Of a stretch of 64,000 nucleotides of DNA, positions 43,594 to 57,100 are shown piece after piece. The notes beneath the pieces were generated by a model. It was not told where the DNA came from, did no database searches, and saw only the letters and a list, made by a program, of their open reading frames with translations. Origin of the DNA: Thermothelomyces thermophilus ATCC 42464 (lineage: Eukaryota; Ascomycota; Sordariomycetes; Sordariales; Chaetomiaceae); NCBI RefSeq assembly GCF_000226095.1, contig NC_016474.1:3224001-3288000 (forward strand), in the 5' to 3' direction. Numbering within the stretch: the first letter of the stretch is position 1; every line of letters begins with the position of its first letter. A program made the position numbers and the translations under genes.

Positions 43594-46500
43594 GCAAGGG
43601 AAGGTGCCTAATAAGCGCGCTTACGCCCAGCTTTCCGCTAAGTGATTTGTTTTGAGACGGGTTAACACGTTCGGAGACCGTCTGATGACGGCACTTCAGC
43701 TGTTACCCAATGCTTCCTGTATTGTCAAGAACGAAGTCCGTGTGAACTGTATATAAACTGCACAGAACTGGCCGAAATGGGTTATTAATTGGAGACACAT
43801 CCTTGCAATTGCCCTTTAGAAATTCTTCCGATTCGACGTCCGGCTATTGCTGTCAAATTGCCTTGAAGACGGCCGTAGGTGTAGTGTGCATCCTTCCCGG
43901 CGGCATGAAGTACACAACAATAAGCATGATCCACTCGAGAACCAGAATAACCTGTTGTTGCAAAGCTCTTAGTGTACGGTGTCATGTTTTCCGGACTAAA
44001 GGCAGATTCGGGAGAGTGACTGTTACGGAGGTACGCGACTACCTCATTTACGAGATGTCGTGGTCGCAATGACCGTTGAAGGAACGCGGATGGCTGCAAT
44101 CCCATTAACTCGTTTCTTCCCGGCCTGCCGCTATCTCCACAGGATTGTTTGCTCAGTACTGAACCATTGCAGAAAAACCATGCGAGTCCCCAACACCCAA
44201 GAGTGACGACGCTGTTACGGGTCGACTGTCGTGCCGCGATGAGCAGCGGCACGTCGAAAGATTCTGAGCTGGCGGTTAAGGTCGTACAAACCATATTCGC
44301 TGGAAACCATTCGATTGTATGTACGGATTACATAATCCGTATGTGTAATCCGTACGGAGCATTCTGTTTCCGTACCACATTACCCTACGCGAGCACTGCG
44401 CAAGCTTACGCGAGGGCGCAGTTGTTGCTGCAGGAGTCCAGACCAGGTCCAGAACCAACCAGGGTTGCACTCCGCGTCGGAGCGACAAGCGTGGGTCCGG
44501 TCTAAAGCTGTTCAATGGTTCAGCTGCTGCACCAAAAGTGGGGTTGAGAAATGAGCAACAGGCCATTTTCCCCTGGCGTGCCTGGGGACCGATCGCTGCT
44601 TCTTTTGCCGATCTGGCTGCTTGTGCCTTTTTTTTTTTTTTTGTCCGTTGAACACACTCACTACCGACTCACCCACGTGGGATGTTGCTGGTGACACCCT
44701 GGTGATGACCAGGGGTGTCAGGCGCCGCAATGGCGATGGATTCATTGCATGACACTAGTGATCCGTACCGAGTTCATGTATGGAATACAAGTGTGTGTAA
44801 TTACGCAATATGATATTTTTCAAGAGTACTGGCGCTTCCATAGTCTTCGATTGGTGCCGCGCCAGGTGCTACAGAGTGCATACACTGAATTACCTATACA
44901 GGAGCCGGTCGATGTCTGCAGGCAGCTCCTTCCCTAAAGTTATGAAGCCCCTCCCCCTTAGCGAGGTGGTTTAATCCATAGAACCGAGCAAGGAGCTTAA
45001 CAGATCTCAAGAGGTGCCCATCTCGGTTTTAAACTGTCGCACTATTATTGAAGAACCTGGCTCAACCGTTTGTCCTTTTTTACGGGACTCGGATATTAAA
45101 TAGCCAATTCATTGTTTACACTAGTGTACAAACAAATATCATGAAATTTCTCATGCGCCTCTGTTACACGGCGGCGTTGGCCAGAACACAGTGTCCGGCC
45201 CGCTGTCCGATGAATGCTCTTCATCTCGAGTTAGTTTCAACCCGCCATCTCGGGCCCTTCTTCTCAACCCTTGGATGACGGTCCGCGGGGCGGCCGGAGT
45301 TGTCACTGCAGGATGGTGTGCAGACAGAATGCACACACTCCGCCCATGCAGCAGCACTTCGAGATGGTGCCGCAAGCGCCGCCTCCTGTTCGCGATTGGC
45401 ATCTCCACCGTCTGATTCTGGCCGATTCCTGCGCGTGCAACCGACGCTACTCCGGGTAGAATTGCGCTCAGGCGCGACATCGCTTCGGCGTGCAGGCAAC
45501 TAGTTGCAATAAATTTTGGATATTCAATAACTCGGGCCAAACACGCAGTTTGGCTTGCCCACCGGCCAAGTCCTCAGCGGGTGGGCGTTAGTGGGCTTCC
45601 TGAAGTGGAAAAGTAGGCTTTAACTAATGGTTATGTACGGACGTACACTACGGATTAGTCAGGGCGGTTTTCCCAACTCCAGCCCAGCGAGTGGACTTGG
45701 AGGCTAGCAGAAGTCGACGATTGGTCCGAAAACCCCAGGCGCGGTCTTGCCAAGGGGGGCCCCCGGTCGGAGGGTGCCTCCCGCAGCTCGACCCCTACTA
45801 GCGTAGATCATGTTGCCGAAGTGTTCTGGCCCTCTGCGCTGTGCCGCCTTCTGTTTCTATTTTATCGCCGCACCTGTTCTGGACTGCCCAACGCCCCCGA
45901 TCCCTTTTAGAGATGTCAGTCAGCAGAGCTTCGTGATCGAACAACAAGCCAAACGAACTCTGTCTACGATTGGTGAATTCCGATCGCGCAGAGGTCAACT
46001 GCATGTTGGTTACTCTAAAGGGTGCATACATACTGTATGTACATACATACATACCTACCTACCCGACCTACCTGAGGTAGCTGAGAAGCACACCACCTAC
46101 CCACCTATCGCGCCCTGCGCTGCACGCTTCGTCAGCCACCGCCAACCTGCTTCCCAATCTGGCAGCAGCATTACCACCGATAGGTCGTCCGGCTCGGCCG
46201 CTTCGTCCCATCGGCGTTACCCACCTCCCGCGCCGCAGTTCGTATACACTATATATTTACCCGAGTCGCCCATAGACTATTTATTGGCCAACCAATTCAC
46301 ACACGAGCACGACCGAATCGTCGAGTTTCCGAGCTTCGGAGCTTCGATTCCTTCCGCGAAGGGTTGTTAACACACGTCGCTGCCGGAGCGCTGCACGCTG
46401 AAGGGTCCGGGTTGAAAAACATTTCTTAAATAAATAGGGACGACCGCCCTCACGCTGGGCAAGTCGGTTGCAACGTATCGTTGGTGACATCCGGGCCCCA

Positions 46501-46647
46501 ACGAGTGCTGCGATCCTCCTGCTCTTGCCGGAAGACGATCTGCCTGTCTGACCCAGGCAATCGGAAACTCAGTCACTCGTTTTACCACTACTTAGATCCG
46601 TCGCACAGAGTAATGTTGCACCGGCCGACCCCTGCAACCGCAACACC
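43594..46647. other. intergenic, 3.05 kb, with TACGGATTA inverted repeats
   Basis: No gene recognised. Structure seen: three TACGGATTA copies in alternating orientation at 44322-44354; a T15 run at about 44628-44642; a near-palindrome around ACACTAGTGT at 45117-45126; TACGGATTA at 45649-45657; and a GTATGTACATACATAC-type run followed by CTAC repeats at 46035-46066. The last 300 bases are the probable leader of the gene at 46648. Confidence 0.55.
44322..44354. repeat. cluster of three TACGGATTA motifs, inverted
   Basis: TACGGATTA at 44322-44330, its reverse complement TAATCCGTA at 44333-44341, and a second TAATCCGTA at 44346-44354. The first two form a hairpin with a 2-base spacer. Confidence 0.85.
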
Positions 46648-47894
46648 ATGAGCTCCGATGCAGTCTCGACGCCGGCCGGCCGCGCCCTTCGCCGGTTATC
46701 TCGACCAAATCGCCGCCTCCCAGTCTTTAGTCACCTGCCAGTAACACCATGGACCGTGTTACTCGTCGTCCTTGTTAGCTTCGCTTCATACGCACTGGCG
46801 GCCATCGCACCCTTGGAAACCCTGGCTGTCGGCCATGGATCGCTAAGGCGGGACGGCCAAGGATGGGCAGCGCTGCCAGACAAGCAGTCATCTCAGAGGG
46901 GGGACGTACAGAGGCGGGCCGCATCGGAGGATTCGGAGTCTACTACGGAGTCCTCGGAGTCCTCGGAGCCCTCGAAAACGTCGGCAACCCGGTCAGTCAC
47001 GACGACATTCTCCATCGGCGTGGGGTCAGAAACGCCCTCTAGTTCGGGATCCCGCTCGGCATCCAGCTCCAGCACGACTGCTTCTGCAAGCCCTCTTCCC
47101 AGCATCCTCGACAGCTTGGTGTACGATTTCGCGCCGGGTCCCGACGGCGAGGCCTCGCCATGTCCAACCTTCATCAAGTCCTTCCTCGCCGACCCCAACT
47201 TCAAGAAGTGCTACCCCCTATCCATGCTGTTTGACGTGAGTGTAATACCCGACATGCACCCTAACCCCCCCTACTTGCTAACCCGGCACTACAGAGCTCC
47301 CGGTCCTTCTTTGAAGCCCAGCGCTCGGCCGTCGGTATCACGCGCACTCTCGACGCGACGTGCGCCGCCAACGCCACATTCTGCACCGGCTACCTGAACC
47401 AGCTCGCTCAGAACCTCACCCAGCCGGAGAACTGCGGTACCGACTATGAGCGTGGCCAGTCGACCGTCGCAGACATCTACAACGCCATGATGGCCTACGG
47501 GCCCGTCTACAGCGCCGGGTGCCTGCGCGACCCGGACACGGGCGCCTACTGCTACGCCAACGCCGTCACCAACCTAACCAACCCGAGCTCGACCTACATC
47601 TACTTCTTGCCGCTCAACAAGTCCCTCCCGGGGACCACCGTGCCGTCGTGCGGGTACTGCCTGCAGCGGACCATGGCGCTCTATCAGGCGGCGACGGCCG
47701 ACCGCAGGCAGATGATTGCGAACACTTACGTTTCCGCTGCCCAGCAGGTCAACACCATCTGCGGGCCCGACTTTGTCAACGAGACGCTTGCCGCCGAGGT
47801 CATTCCCTCGAGCGCCGCGAAGGTGCCGGCGGCGAGTTTGTTGATGACGAGCACGCTGCCTTTGTTATTGGCGACACTAGCGTGGTTGGCCTAG
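46648..47894 (+). CDS. putative GPI-anchored cell-surface protein, fungal-specific family
   Basis: Two exons (46648-47235, 47295-47894; 59-nt intron, donor GTGAGT) give about 395 aa. A hydrophobic stretch at about residues 33-53 (WTVLLVVLVSFASYALAA) is a signal sequence with a long basic N-region. A Ser/Thr-rich linker (about 88-150) suits O-glycosylation. The conserved-looking domain follows: LPSILDSLVYDFAPGPDG, CPTFIKSFLADPNFKKCYPLS, and a Cys-rich region with CGYCLQRTM. N-glycosylation sequons include NATF, NLTQ, NLTN and NETL. The C-terminus is Ser/Ala small residues then a hydrophobic tail (LPLLLATLAWLA), a GPI-attachment pattern. It resembles a fungal family I recall as DUF7729, but I could not check that. 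Function unknown; surface or wall location is inferred. Confidence 0.82.
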
Positions 47895-50800
47895 ATTTCA
47901 TTTTTCCTCGACTTTGTCTTTTTCCACTCCTCCTCCTCCTCCTCCTCCTCCTCCTTCTTCTTCTTCTTCTTCTTTTCTTCACGATTCTTTCCTTTACGTC
48001 GCCCATTTTGTTTTGACAGTTTTAAAGGCAAGATAGAAAGCAGCTCGTTCGCTGTGGTTGGAAGCATTGGCGTTTTGGGTGGACAATTGGTTTCTTCTTT
48101 CTCGGAACGAACTCGGCGAGTGCGGTGTTCAGGTGCAACTATGGGATATTACTTTTCTGCTCCTTTTGAGGTTCATCTTGGGAAGGTCTCTTTGAAACGA
48201 TGCGGAAATGGGATGTGAGGGCTTCGCCCCAGACGGAGTGGCGTTGGGTCTGGTGGCGAAGGCTCGCGGGCCGCTGCTCGGTCGAATGTCATCCGGCTCA
48301 GCTGGCGCATTGGCGGGTATCGAGTGGCTATCTGGATAGAAAATATAATGTTTTGTGTAGTACATCATCGGGTTCTCTTGGCGATGTCCTGGAATGGCTC
48401 CTGGGCAAGAACAAAGGGGGAAGAGAACTGCCCAAATGCTACCGCCTCCAACTGCCCGGCGCGATTCGTTTTTGAATTGCTATTATCTTGCCCGTAGATG
48501 CAGTCCATTGTGCCTCTGAGATACAGGCCAAATCTTGCTCTTTATGGAAACCGGAAAGCGCCCCAAATTCCCACTTGGAGCCGCGAGTGCGAGCTGAGCT
48601 GAGAGAGATTGGCTGTTAGCCTAACCAGCAGATTTTCGCTCGACGCTGAACCTATCCCCTAGAGTGTTCTACAAAAATCTCTGCAATCTCGTCGCATCTG
48701 TCGTAATTTTGTTTAGCTCAGCTTCTTCTACACTCTCGGCGCTTCGTGAGGTGAGGTGAGTGGCAGTGCCGACGTCTTGGCGCAGGGCTCAGGGGTTTGT
48801 TTACTTTCGTTAGATGTGTATGCTCCCACCTGGACCTACGGCATTACTACAAGTCCGACCCACTGGAGGCACAGATCAAAAAATTTGATGCTACGTTCAA
48901 ACAAGGTTCCGTCTTGTCCGATTATGTGGGCTCTGTAGAACACTCGGCTCACTGTTGTTTCTCAAGCTGCGACTGGGGAAAAGGGGGCAACGCGGGGAAG
49001 GGTACTAAGTAAAAACTGGGGGAGCACGGGATGCTGTCTGAGCGGCAATAAGGATCAGTTGGTGCCAGGCCTGGCCCGGTCAGGTGCTGCCCCTTTGTGC
49101 TGCGCCGGATCGCAAGCGTAGCATCTCACGGCCGGACAAGAGATAAACCAACAGCTTGATAGAGAAGAGGAAGAAGGGGTTGGCAATGGGAGGAGCAATG
49201 TTTGCAGAGTCCATCCACTAATCCCGTTTCCCGGGGAGGGAAAAAAAGGGGGGGGGGGGGTGCGCGGTTGTTGCGACCGGATAGGCTTAATTCGAGCTTG
49301 TTCTCCGAACCCTTGGTGTCTGGAATGTGTAAATTGGTCACCGAAGATGAGAACGTTGGCGGACACAAACCCAAGGTTCTTCCCTACAAACCCGAAGGGC
49401 CAAGGAGAGGTTCTGCGTGGTACGGGCAACAAGCGCCGTTGAGAGAGCCCGAGTAAGATCTCGCCGGCGGCATCAGCTTTGGAAACGTGAGTTACACACG
49501 CCCCAGCTTTCCAGACGTTGTAGAGCATACACTCGGAAGCCAGCATCTCGCTACAATCTGGTGGTGTCGTAGACCCTCCAGCTGTCCTTGTACATGAACA
49601 TAAGACAACTTAGGTTCGTTGTTTGTAAATGCCAGTTTGTGATTATGATCAATGGGTAGAAACTGGAAGTTGGGTTGTCTCACTTGAGATCAATGACTCT
49701 GGTATTAGTCCAAGAACCCGGATTTAAAAAAAAAAAAATGGGCTACCCTTACATGGATTGGGATGCATATCTACGTTCGATTCCGCCAGCGCAGAAAGAG
49801 GCAGCACACAAACCGTCGCATTTGCAAAGGTCGCCGGGCACTTGGTATGCTCAACTTGCTTCCCGAAGTCCTTATACTTGACACCACCGGGCGAGAGAAT
49901 GTTCCTAGTCCACCTGATTGGAGAGCACACATGATGTGAGGCAAGAAGCGGTCTGGACACGAACTAGAGGACCATGGTCCCCCCTGAGCCCTCCAGGGTC
50001 AACCCGAGTTGGCAGGAGGCAACCCGGTTTAACGGCGTGTTAGCATCAAGCCAATGCTCGCGTCTACTCCCTATAACGTAGGCTCAGTCAACATGGTGCG
50101 TGGCCACGATGGAACAACGGACGGAACCATGGCACATGCAATAGCCACGCAACTGCTGACACGCCAATGCCGCGTCCCAGTGTAAGCGCCGACAGGAAGA
50201 GGCCATGGCTATGGCAGTTTGCTTGGTCCAACGCAGGATGCCAGCGAACCAAGGCTGAGGAGTTGTCAACCAACCCAAGATGATCAAACTCGCACTCCAG
50301 AACAGCCGGGTGTCTAGACGGTCAACAAGCACCCGGCCCCGGGAAGTCCGACCACCAACCCCCCCAAGGCGGCTCGGTACTTGTTGGACCGCAGCAAGAG
50401 ATCGGCCTGGTTTCTATACAGCGGCAGGAGGACGCTCTGCAGCCCCATGCGACAGTAATGACACCTGAGTTAGATGGCGGTGCCTCTCTCCTCGCCAAGC
50501 GCCGTCCTTCTTTTCCCGGCCAGCCCGTGAGTTACAGGCCTAACAACAGGACGAAACGTTATTGTCAAGCGTCTGGTAACCATTCCGCCTGATCTCAGAA
50601 CAGTGGCAGCCCCCGACCCCCTTTCTCCCAAATAAAGGAGTCTGGAACTGCCCCAGACGGAAGCATCCATCGTGCCCAATGGGACGGCCACCTGGTCGAC
50701 GCGACATTCCCAAAAACCCAGTGCTGGAGGTGAAAAGGCTCGCCAAAGGACCGAACGGTATCTCAGGCCGCCGTCATCGCTGCAGCTGGCGGGCTTTTAT

Positions 50801-52318
50801 TCTGTATGGCGGGAACGGATCCATCGTGCATAGACTGCGCGCTGTGAGGCGATTGACTCTGGCGTTATCTCTTCGTCAGGAAATGATATTGTAACGTACT
50901 GTACAACAGTTTCGTTAATCATCTACCGGTTACCGGTCGCCGGACAGCGGACAGCGGACAGCGGCTGAGCAATTGTTGGTAGTCAAAGAAGCGGCGGCGC
51001 GCAGGGGGGCCTTTTTCTCTCCCGGTGCCCGCGAGAAGGTGAGGCTTGCCGATCCTACCCTCTACACCGGAAAGACGGGAGGCTCCATGAATCACGGTGC
51101 TTTCAGGCGATCCGGGAAAGGCAACCAAATCTTCCCCTGGCCCTCAAGCCACCAAAAAAGAAATGATGGCAGGTGGGCGACAAGCAGACTGGAACAAGTT
51201 CCGGCGGTTGGGAGGGTGTGTATGTACAGTACCCTAGAAAACCGAGGGGGTGTTTCTCCCCCTTATCCATGGTGGACCGCCTTAACAAGCGAGAACTGTG
51301 ACGATCCGGCCATTGTGCTAAGTGGAAGTCCCGATGTGAAGCCAAAAAGGCATTCCGTTACCAGCCAAGAAAGGTAGTTAAGCCTAGATGAAGTGGCCAC
51401 CGAATCTGGGGAGACGGTAGATTTTACCCGGATTTTTACTCTCGTCTATCAGATCCAACCCCCCTGCTTCCCTCGTTTGTCAAACCTGGGCACCGCGGGA
51501 CGGGGAAGGGAAGCGAAACAGTAGGATGCAGGCCACTATTCATCCATGGCAGCTCCAGGCTTCTGCTCATCGAGGAGCTTTTTATCGGACATGGGGTTCC
51601 ATCTGGAGCCGTGAAGTGATCGGCAGCCGGCTATGAATGACACCGCGTGATCGTCTCGAGATGGGGCGAAGAGAGATCGAGGAGGGACAGTGTTCCGCGC
51701 TTGATGCTTACGAACGCCTGGCCGCGTTCATCATTCTCAGGGCTTGCATTCCGTGGTTTCGGTGCTTGGCCGCGCGGTTTCCGTGATCTTCACTCGCAAA
51801 TTCTGAGGAGACCCGTCAGATTAATTATCCGCGGCTGGATATTGGTGGACAAGGCGGGGGAACCATTTCTTGGTAATTGGACCCGGGGTTGAATTAGCCG
51901 CAGTTTCAAGTCTCTCTTGCATGTGGGAGGGTAGCATCCTGCACCGCAACATCTCGGCTATTGTTTGTCCACATTCGGAAGCCAATTGGCCGGTGATTGC
52001 TAGCTGAGACACCCGTAATCAAGGCATGGCGGGACAACCAAAGAGAACCATTGCTCGCTGTCTCGAGTTCGGTTTGCAAAGCTAAAGCCATTCATAAAAT
52101 TTAACCAAAGTGCGTTGAGAGAACGGCTTGGTCGAGCGAATGAGGATAGGACGCTGCCAGTCGAACGGGCGATGGCTCGATGGCGCTACAGTGGATGGTA
52201 GAGAGACCCCCGTCGACGTCTGTGTGCTGCCGCCAGGCAGGTCAGGTCTCAAAACCCTGCTGCTTTGCCTCGAGAATACTTCTAAATGCCGCTGCTTCGG
52301 TGAGAGGGCGGAGAGCGT

Positions 52319-52355
52319 GGGTGTGTGTGTGCGTGCGTGCGTGCGTGCGTGCGTG
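52319..52355. repeat. GT/GTGC microsatellite
   Basis: A run of GT dinucleotides passing into GTGC tetranucleotides (about six units). It is alternating purine-pyrimidine throughout, a sequence class able to adopt Z-DNA. Confidence 0.85.
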
Positions 52356-54148
52356 GAAGAGTTACCGCCATTGTTTGGGTTTCGATACAAACTGTCGGCC
52401 CAGACAATGGACTCCGTCACCTACAGATAACTGTCGAGGGAATGGCTTTCCCCGGAGACTCCTAGTTGCAACTACCGGCGGTAGATCCCTGTGGGGTGAC
52501 GCGGCAGATTGTTATCCACTCCTCTACTCTGTGACAACCACCTGGGTCTGCGTTGGGTGATGTCGAGTTTTGACGCAGCTACGTATTCCAGGGTCGTCGC
52601 CTCGTGCGTTATGGCGAGAAAGTTCGAGAGCACGGCTGGGGATCGGAGGGTGAATGCGCAGAGGAGACCGATTGGGCGGCCGGCAGTTTGGAGTGCTGAT
52701 TGCCTTCTCGAGACGTCGCCCCGTCGCATTAGCGGGCCAGACAACGACGTCAACCACCAACAAGGCGGCCCCGGATATGATTATGAACCCTGCATGCCCT
52801 TCACTCGAAACCGACTGGGAGCCCGCGCATAAGGTGCCAACAGACACACCACCCGGGTCCTTGGGGACTCTTATAGGGCGCCAAGTGCTAGGCCATCCAC
52901 CATTCGGATGTTTTCTCCTATGGTTCGGCACGTCGGTAGTCCCCTGCAGCGTTTCTTGCAGTCATAACTCTCTGGTATTTGACGGGCCCCAAAACTGAAT
53001 GCCGTCAGGCAGGAGGATGCCCCAAGGATAGAGACACAGTTCCTGTGCTGTCTAGCGAGTCAATGATGAAAAACAGTTGTGGGCTTGCGAACGCGGCAAG
53101 ACAGACATTAGCGCTTTGCAACCGAAAAGACCAAGGAATGTCGCACAGCAGAATCTTTGCCCGTTTCTGGGGGGTTTGAACCACGCACTGAGCGCTGCCT
53201 CGTGCAGCAACATCGTCGGTCAACCTTGGTAAACTGCAAGACTCCGTGCAGCAAGCAGCAGCTTTGAGGGGGGAGGCCTGAAACACGAGACCGTAACTGC
53301 CGGGACGGCTCATATTTGGCTCCCAAAGCAATCCGTAGAGTGGACTTGAGCCAGATGACCTACCAGGCCTCCGACAAGACTGGCCACTGGGAAGAAACCG
53401 TTTGCGGACTGTGCTGGTGGCTGCTTATTGGGATGATTATGGGGATGTTGGGGATGTTGCGGCGCCGAACAAAGGTCCCATTTACTTGCCGCGTCCACAC
53501 AATGCCAGGTTTTGGGACGTCGTGGCCATGGCTGAGCCCGGCTGTCGTCCGTCAGCTTGTGCGCGGAGCCCAGGTATCCCCCCTGCATATGCAGTAAAAG
53601 AATGGGGGACACTGTGGGATAAGGTATAGTAGGTAGTTCATCCAATGGGGGCACCGCACCAGGTGCCGTTCGTTGATGCCACCGTCTGTCAATATCTTTT
53701 GTCTCAAGGTCCTACATAAGCGGTGGCGAAAGCGCGGCGCTCGTGGCAGCTCGTGAAGGGTCGGACCGGGCGAGTCAGCATAGGTGAGGAGATGCCGTAC
53801 GGAATACATACTTACATGGATCTGACACCGAGGAGATGGTGCAGGTTCGAGCCAAGGTTGCCGAGGGAGCTTGGTATAATCTGCATCCGTAGACGCACGC
53901 CCACAACAGCTGGGCTGCACGTTCGCCCGCGAAGACTCGTAAGAACTGCTCCGTACGGTGTACAGTACACCGCCACCCAAACAGGCGCCTTCTCTCTTTG
54001 TTGCAGCTGACTCGGTATGAACTGTGCAAGAACATCAGTGCAACGGGACTGACAGCTACACAGTATGTGTGCTCTTCCTTGGGGCCATCGTGCCAGTATG
54101 GTGTCGTGCACGCCACCACAAGGCCGGGGTCGTGGTATGTACTGTAAC

Positions 54149-54178
54149 TATGTATGTATGTATGTACATACATAGTGT
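54149..54178. repeat. ATGTATGT/ACATACAT inverted repeat
   Basis: ACTATGTATGTATGTATGT runs straight into ACATACATAGT, giving a hairpin-capable alternating palindrome centred on GTAC. The same GTATGTACATACATAC core recurs at about 46035, 56936 and 57293, and GTACATACATAC at 33667 and 60764. Confidence 0.8.
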
Positions 54179-57100
54179 ACAGTACCGGCCGAGACAGACG
54201 GCGCTCAGCCTTTGTCCGCTGCCGAGTCCCCACAATGGACGATCATGATCCACTGGGAAGCGCCCAACCCGAAAGAAGCATAGCCGCATTGACGCTTGAT
54301 TCTGATCTCTGCCGAACATCGATCGCGGAGGGGTTTGTATTTCTCCTCCATTGTGCTTCGTACTCAAGCGAGAGAGAGCGCGCTGCTGACCGGTACACAT
54401 ACATACTATGTATCGGTGTCTAGACGGATGTATGTACGCTACTTGTGTGACGAAGCTTTTGATGTCCACGAAGGTGGCACGAGTCAAAGAGCCAGTGCCG
54501 GTCGTTGGCGTCATGCTCGGCCAGCGGGCTGAACGCGGTCTTGGTGGGCGCTTGCGTCCGACGCCGGCTCGGAGAAGGGGCCGAATGCCGACAGGCTTGT
54601 CGAGGGGAGCCAAGCATGAAGCTGCGGATTAGCCATATAGTTTGAGCGACAACTCAACCGCTTCCCCGCCGTCTCAACATGGGGTGCAGAGGGAAACCGG
54701 GAACCGGGGTCGCATCCCTCCAACCACGGGCGTTGGCGAACCATGTCTTGCCGTGTCAGACCCGGGACCCTTGGCAACATGCAACATATCTGTGTTTACA
54801 CTAATTAGCGCCCTGCCGAAACGTTGTAACGTCGAGTCCCATTGATTTGCTCTGGTGCGCTGTACCACAACAGAGGCAAACCTCTACTCCGCACCGTGTC
54901 TTGAATATCGAGGCTAGCCTGCCTGTTGCTACAATCATGAGTCGAGTTCCTGGAATCCGGGACCTGAGCTCGGGAGACTAGGTCTCATGGCTTGTTGTTA
55001 TGGCGCTGCCTGGAGTGTCGGCTGCATCGAAGCTAGGTGAGCGGGCGACTTTGCTCTCCAAGACTGTACGGACTGCACGTATGTATGTACACACATGATA
55101 CATATACATACATGCACACAGCACTAATGTGGGCGTGAGTGACCTTCGATGACTCTGATGACCCGCAAAGTCGGTCCGCAGAAAAGAAACGCCGCCAAGA
55201 CCGAGGACCCCAGGGGGCTTGATTGCGGTTAGCGGCTTCTCGAGCCGCCCGGAGCGTAGGCGGTTGTGGACCCCCAGCAATGGAACGCCACCTCGGAAGC
55301 CGTTGCGAGGCGTTGACGACAAAAAGCAACTTCTCGTCGGTCTGCTGCGTGGCCGCCGGGAATACACACATGCTGCGTATCTGCACGAGACAGCTGCAAG
55401 ATGGGGATCGGAGCGGGTCCAGGTCATGAAGTCGCCAATTGACCACGCGGTGGCTTGAGACGAGGTCTTTCTATCCGCAGCCTGGTCAGGCCAGCACGTT
55501 TCTTCTTTCATTTTGTCTTCTTGTTTTTCTCATTCGTTGTTTATGCGAAGAACAGAATGTGCCGTCCAATTGCTGGGATTCAATGAGTCTCGTGTGTCAT
55601 CGCTGTTGTTCATCCGCAGCATTGAATGAAGCCAGCAGCCAGACGGTTTGGCCGAGAGAGACACTGGCGGATCCGTTCCGGAAGAGCGCAGAGGCGAGGA
55701 ACTGATCAGCTAGGTAACAAATGAATCCCACCCGGTGGAAAGTCGGTTTGAAGATCCTGCGGAATCATCGCAAAATGAAAAGTATGAGAGGGACGGCACG
55801 GCTATTGTCCACTGCAGCAAGAGGCGAGCACGGCCAACCTCTGTTGCCCGGTGACGGAGCTCGAATGCGAGCAATCAATTGCAGGCGGCGGCCGACGGTA
55901 CGGAATAGGCAGTAACTGATCCGTACCAACACTTTCAAGTGTGGAGCAAACATTCTTTAGGAGAGCGACGGGGAAGCGACCAGGGTCTTGCACGATGCTC
56001 CACCTATGCTCCACCAAACTGTATTCTAACGCCAATTAGAAGCTGGCTGCGACTGCCGTAACCGGGAGATGGGGTTCCCGCCGAGCCTTCCCACGCCGTC
56101 CCGCCCGCCCTGCCCTGTGGGTGCGCAAATCCTTCCTTCTGGGAGGCAAGAAGTGTACGGATTACTGTGGTACGGAAGGAATACGGAATACATACTGTGG
56201 TACGGGCACACTAACAGTAAATTTCGCCGTGACAGGGCTGCCACTGCCAGCTCTGGGATGATGACAGGTTGCCTGCCGCAGACCTGCCCAGTCAGGCAGG
56301 AACAGCCGGTGGAAGCGCTCCCTCCGCACAAACCAGGAATGACCCAAAACCTTTGAGTCAAGTGGGTGCGATCGGCCATGCAACTCGCACGAGATCTTCA
56401 CTCGGTTGCCCCGACGGGGACACTTCGGCCACGAAGCTTATTGTGGGAGCATCCCGGGTTTTTGTGGAAGAATTCGACGGCTGTGTCTGAGAAGCCATTG
56501 CACGCACGCGCGGTCCGGAAAATGGGGTTTTACTTTTGTTCGATGTTCAGCCCGTCTCCGGGGCCGCTCAGAGTTCATGATCAGCGCCATGGCGTGTCTG
56601 GCCATGCCATTTTGCGCGCTCTTGGTTTCCGATGCACAACACACAAGAGGTCTCGCGCCCATGTGGCACTCTGCCACGCACCCAGCTCAGGCCCTGGAAG
56701 CTTCAACGGTGCCGGCTCGGCTCCGGCACAGGATGTGTACCGTATGTTTGTACACGTATGGTGTGTACAGTACAACAACAGGACGAATGTTATACCGAGG
56801 TGGCTAAGTGCTTCTGGTCGGCCTGCGAAACCGCTGCCATTTACGAGGAAGAACACCAGAATGGTGCTGGCGATGGGGGTTTCTTGTGTAAGTTTGGCCC
56901 GCTGATCTTGGCTGACCCGATGCAGAAGCGTCTGTATGTATGTACATACATACATATGGACATACATACAGTACGGATTACATACACTACATGGGCCGGA
57001 CTGCGCTGTCGACGCGCCCGCGCGCGTGTGTGAGCATGCACAGAGTACCACTGCGTTGCAAAGGCAGCGTGCCGGGTACAGCATGTGAAAACATATGTAC

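Noticed and set aside
45810-46370. 186-codon plus-strand ORF with a hydrophobic start
   Set aside because: Reads through a microsatellite (HTYLPDLPE) and shows no family features; likely chance.
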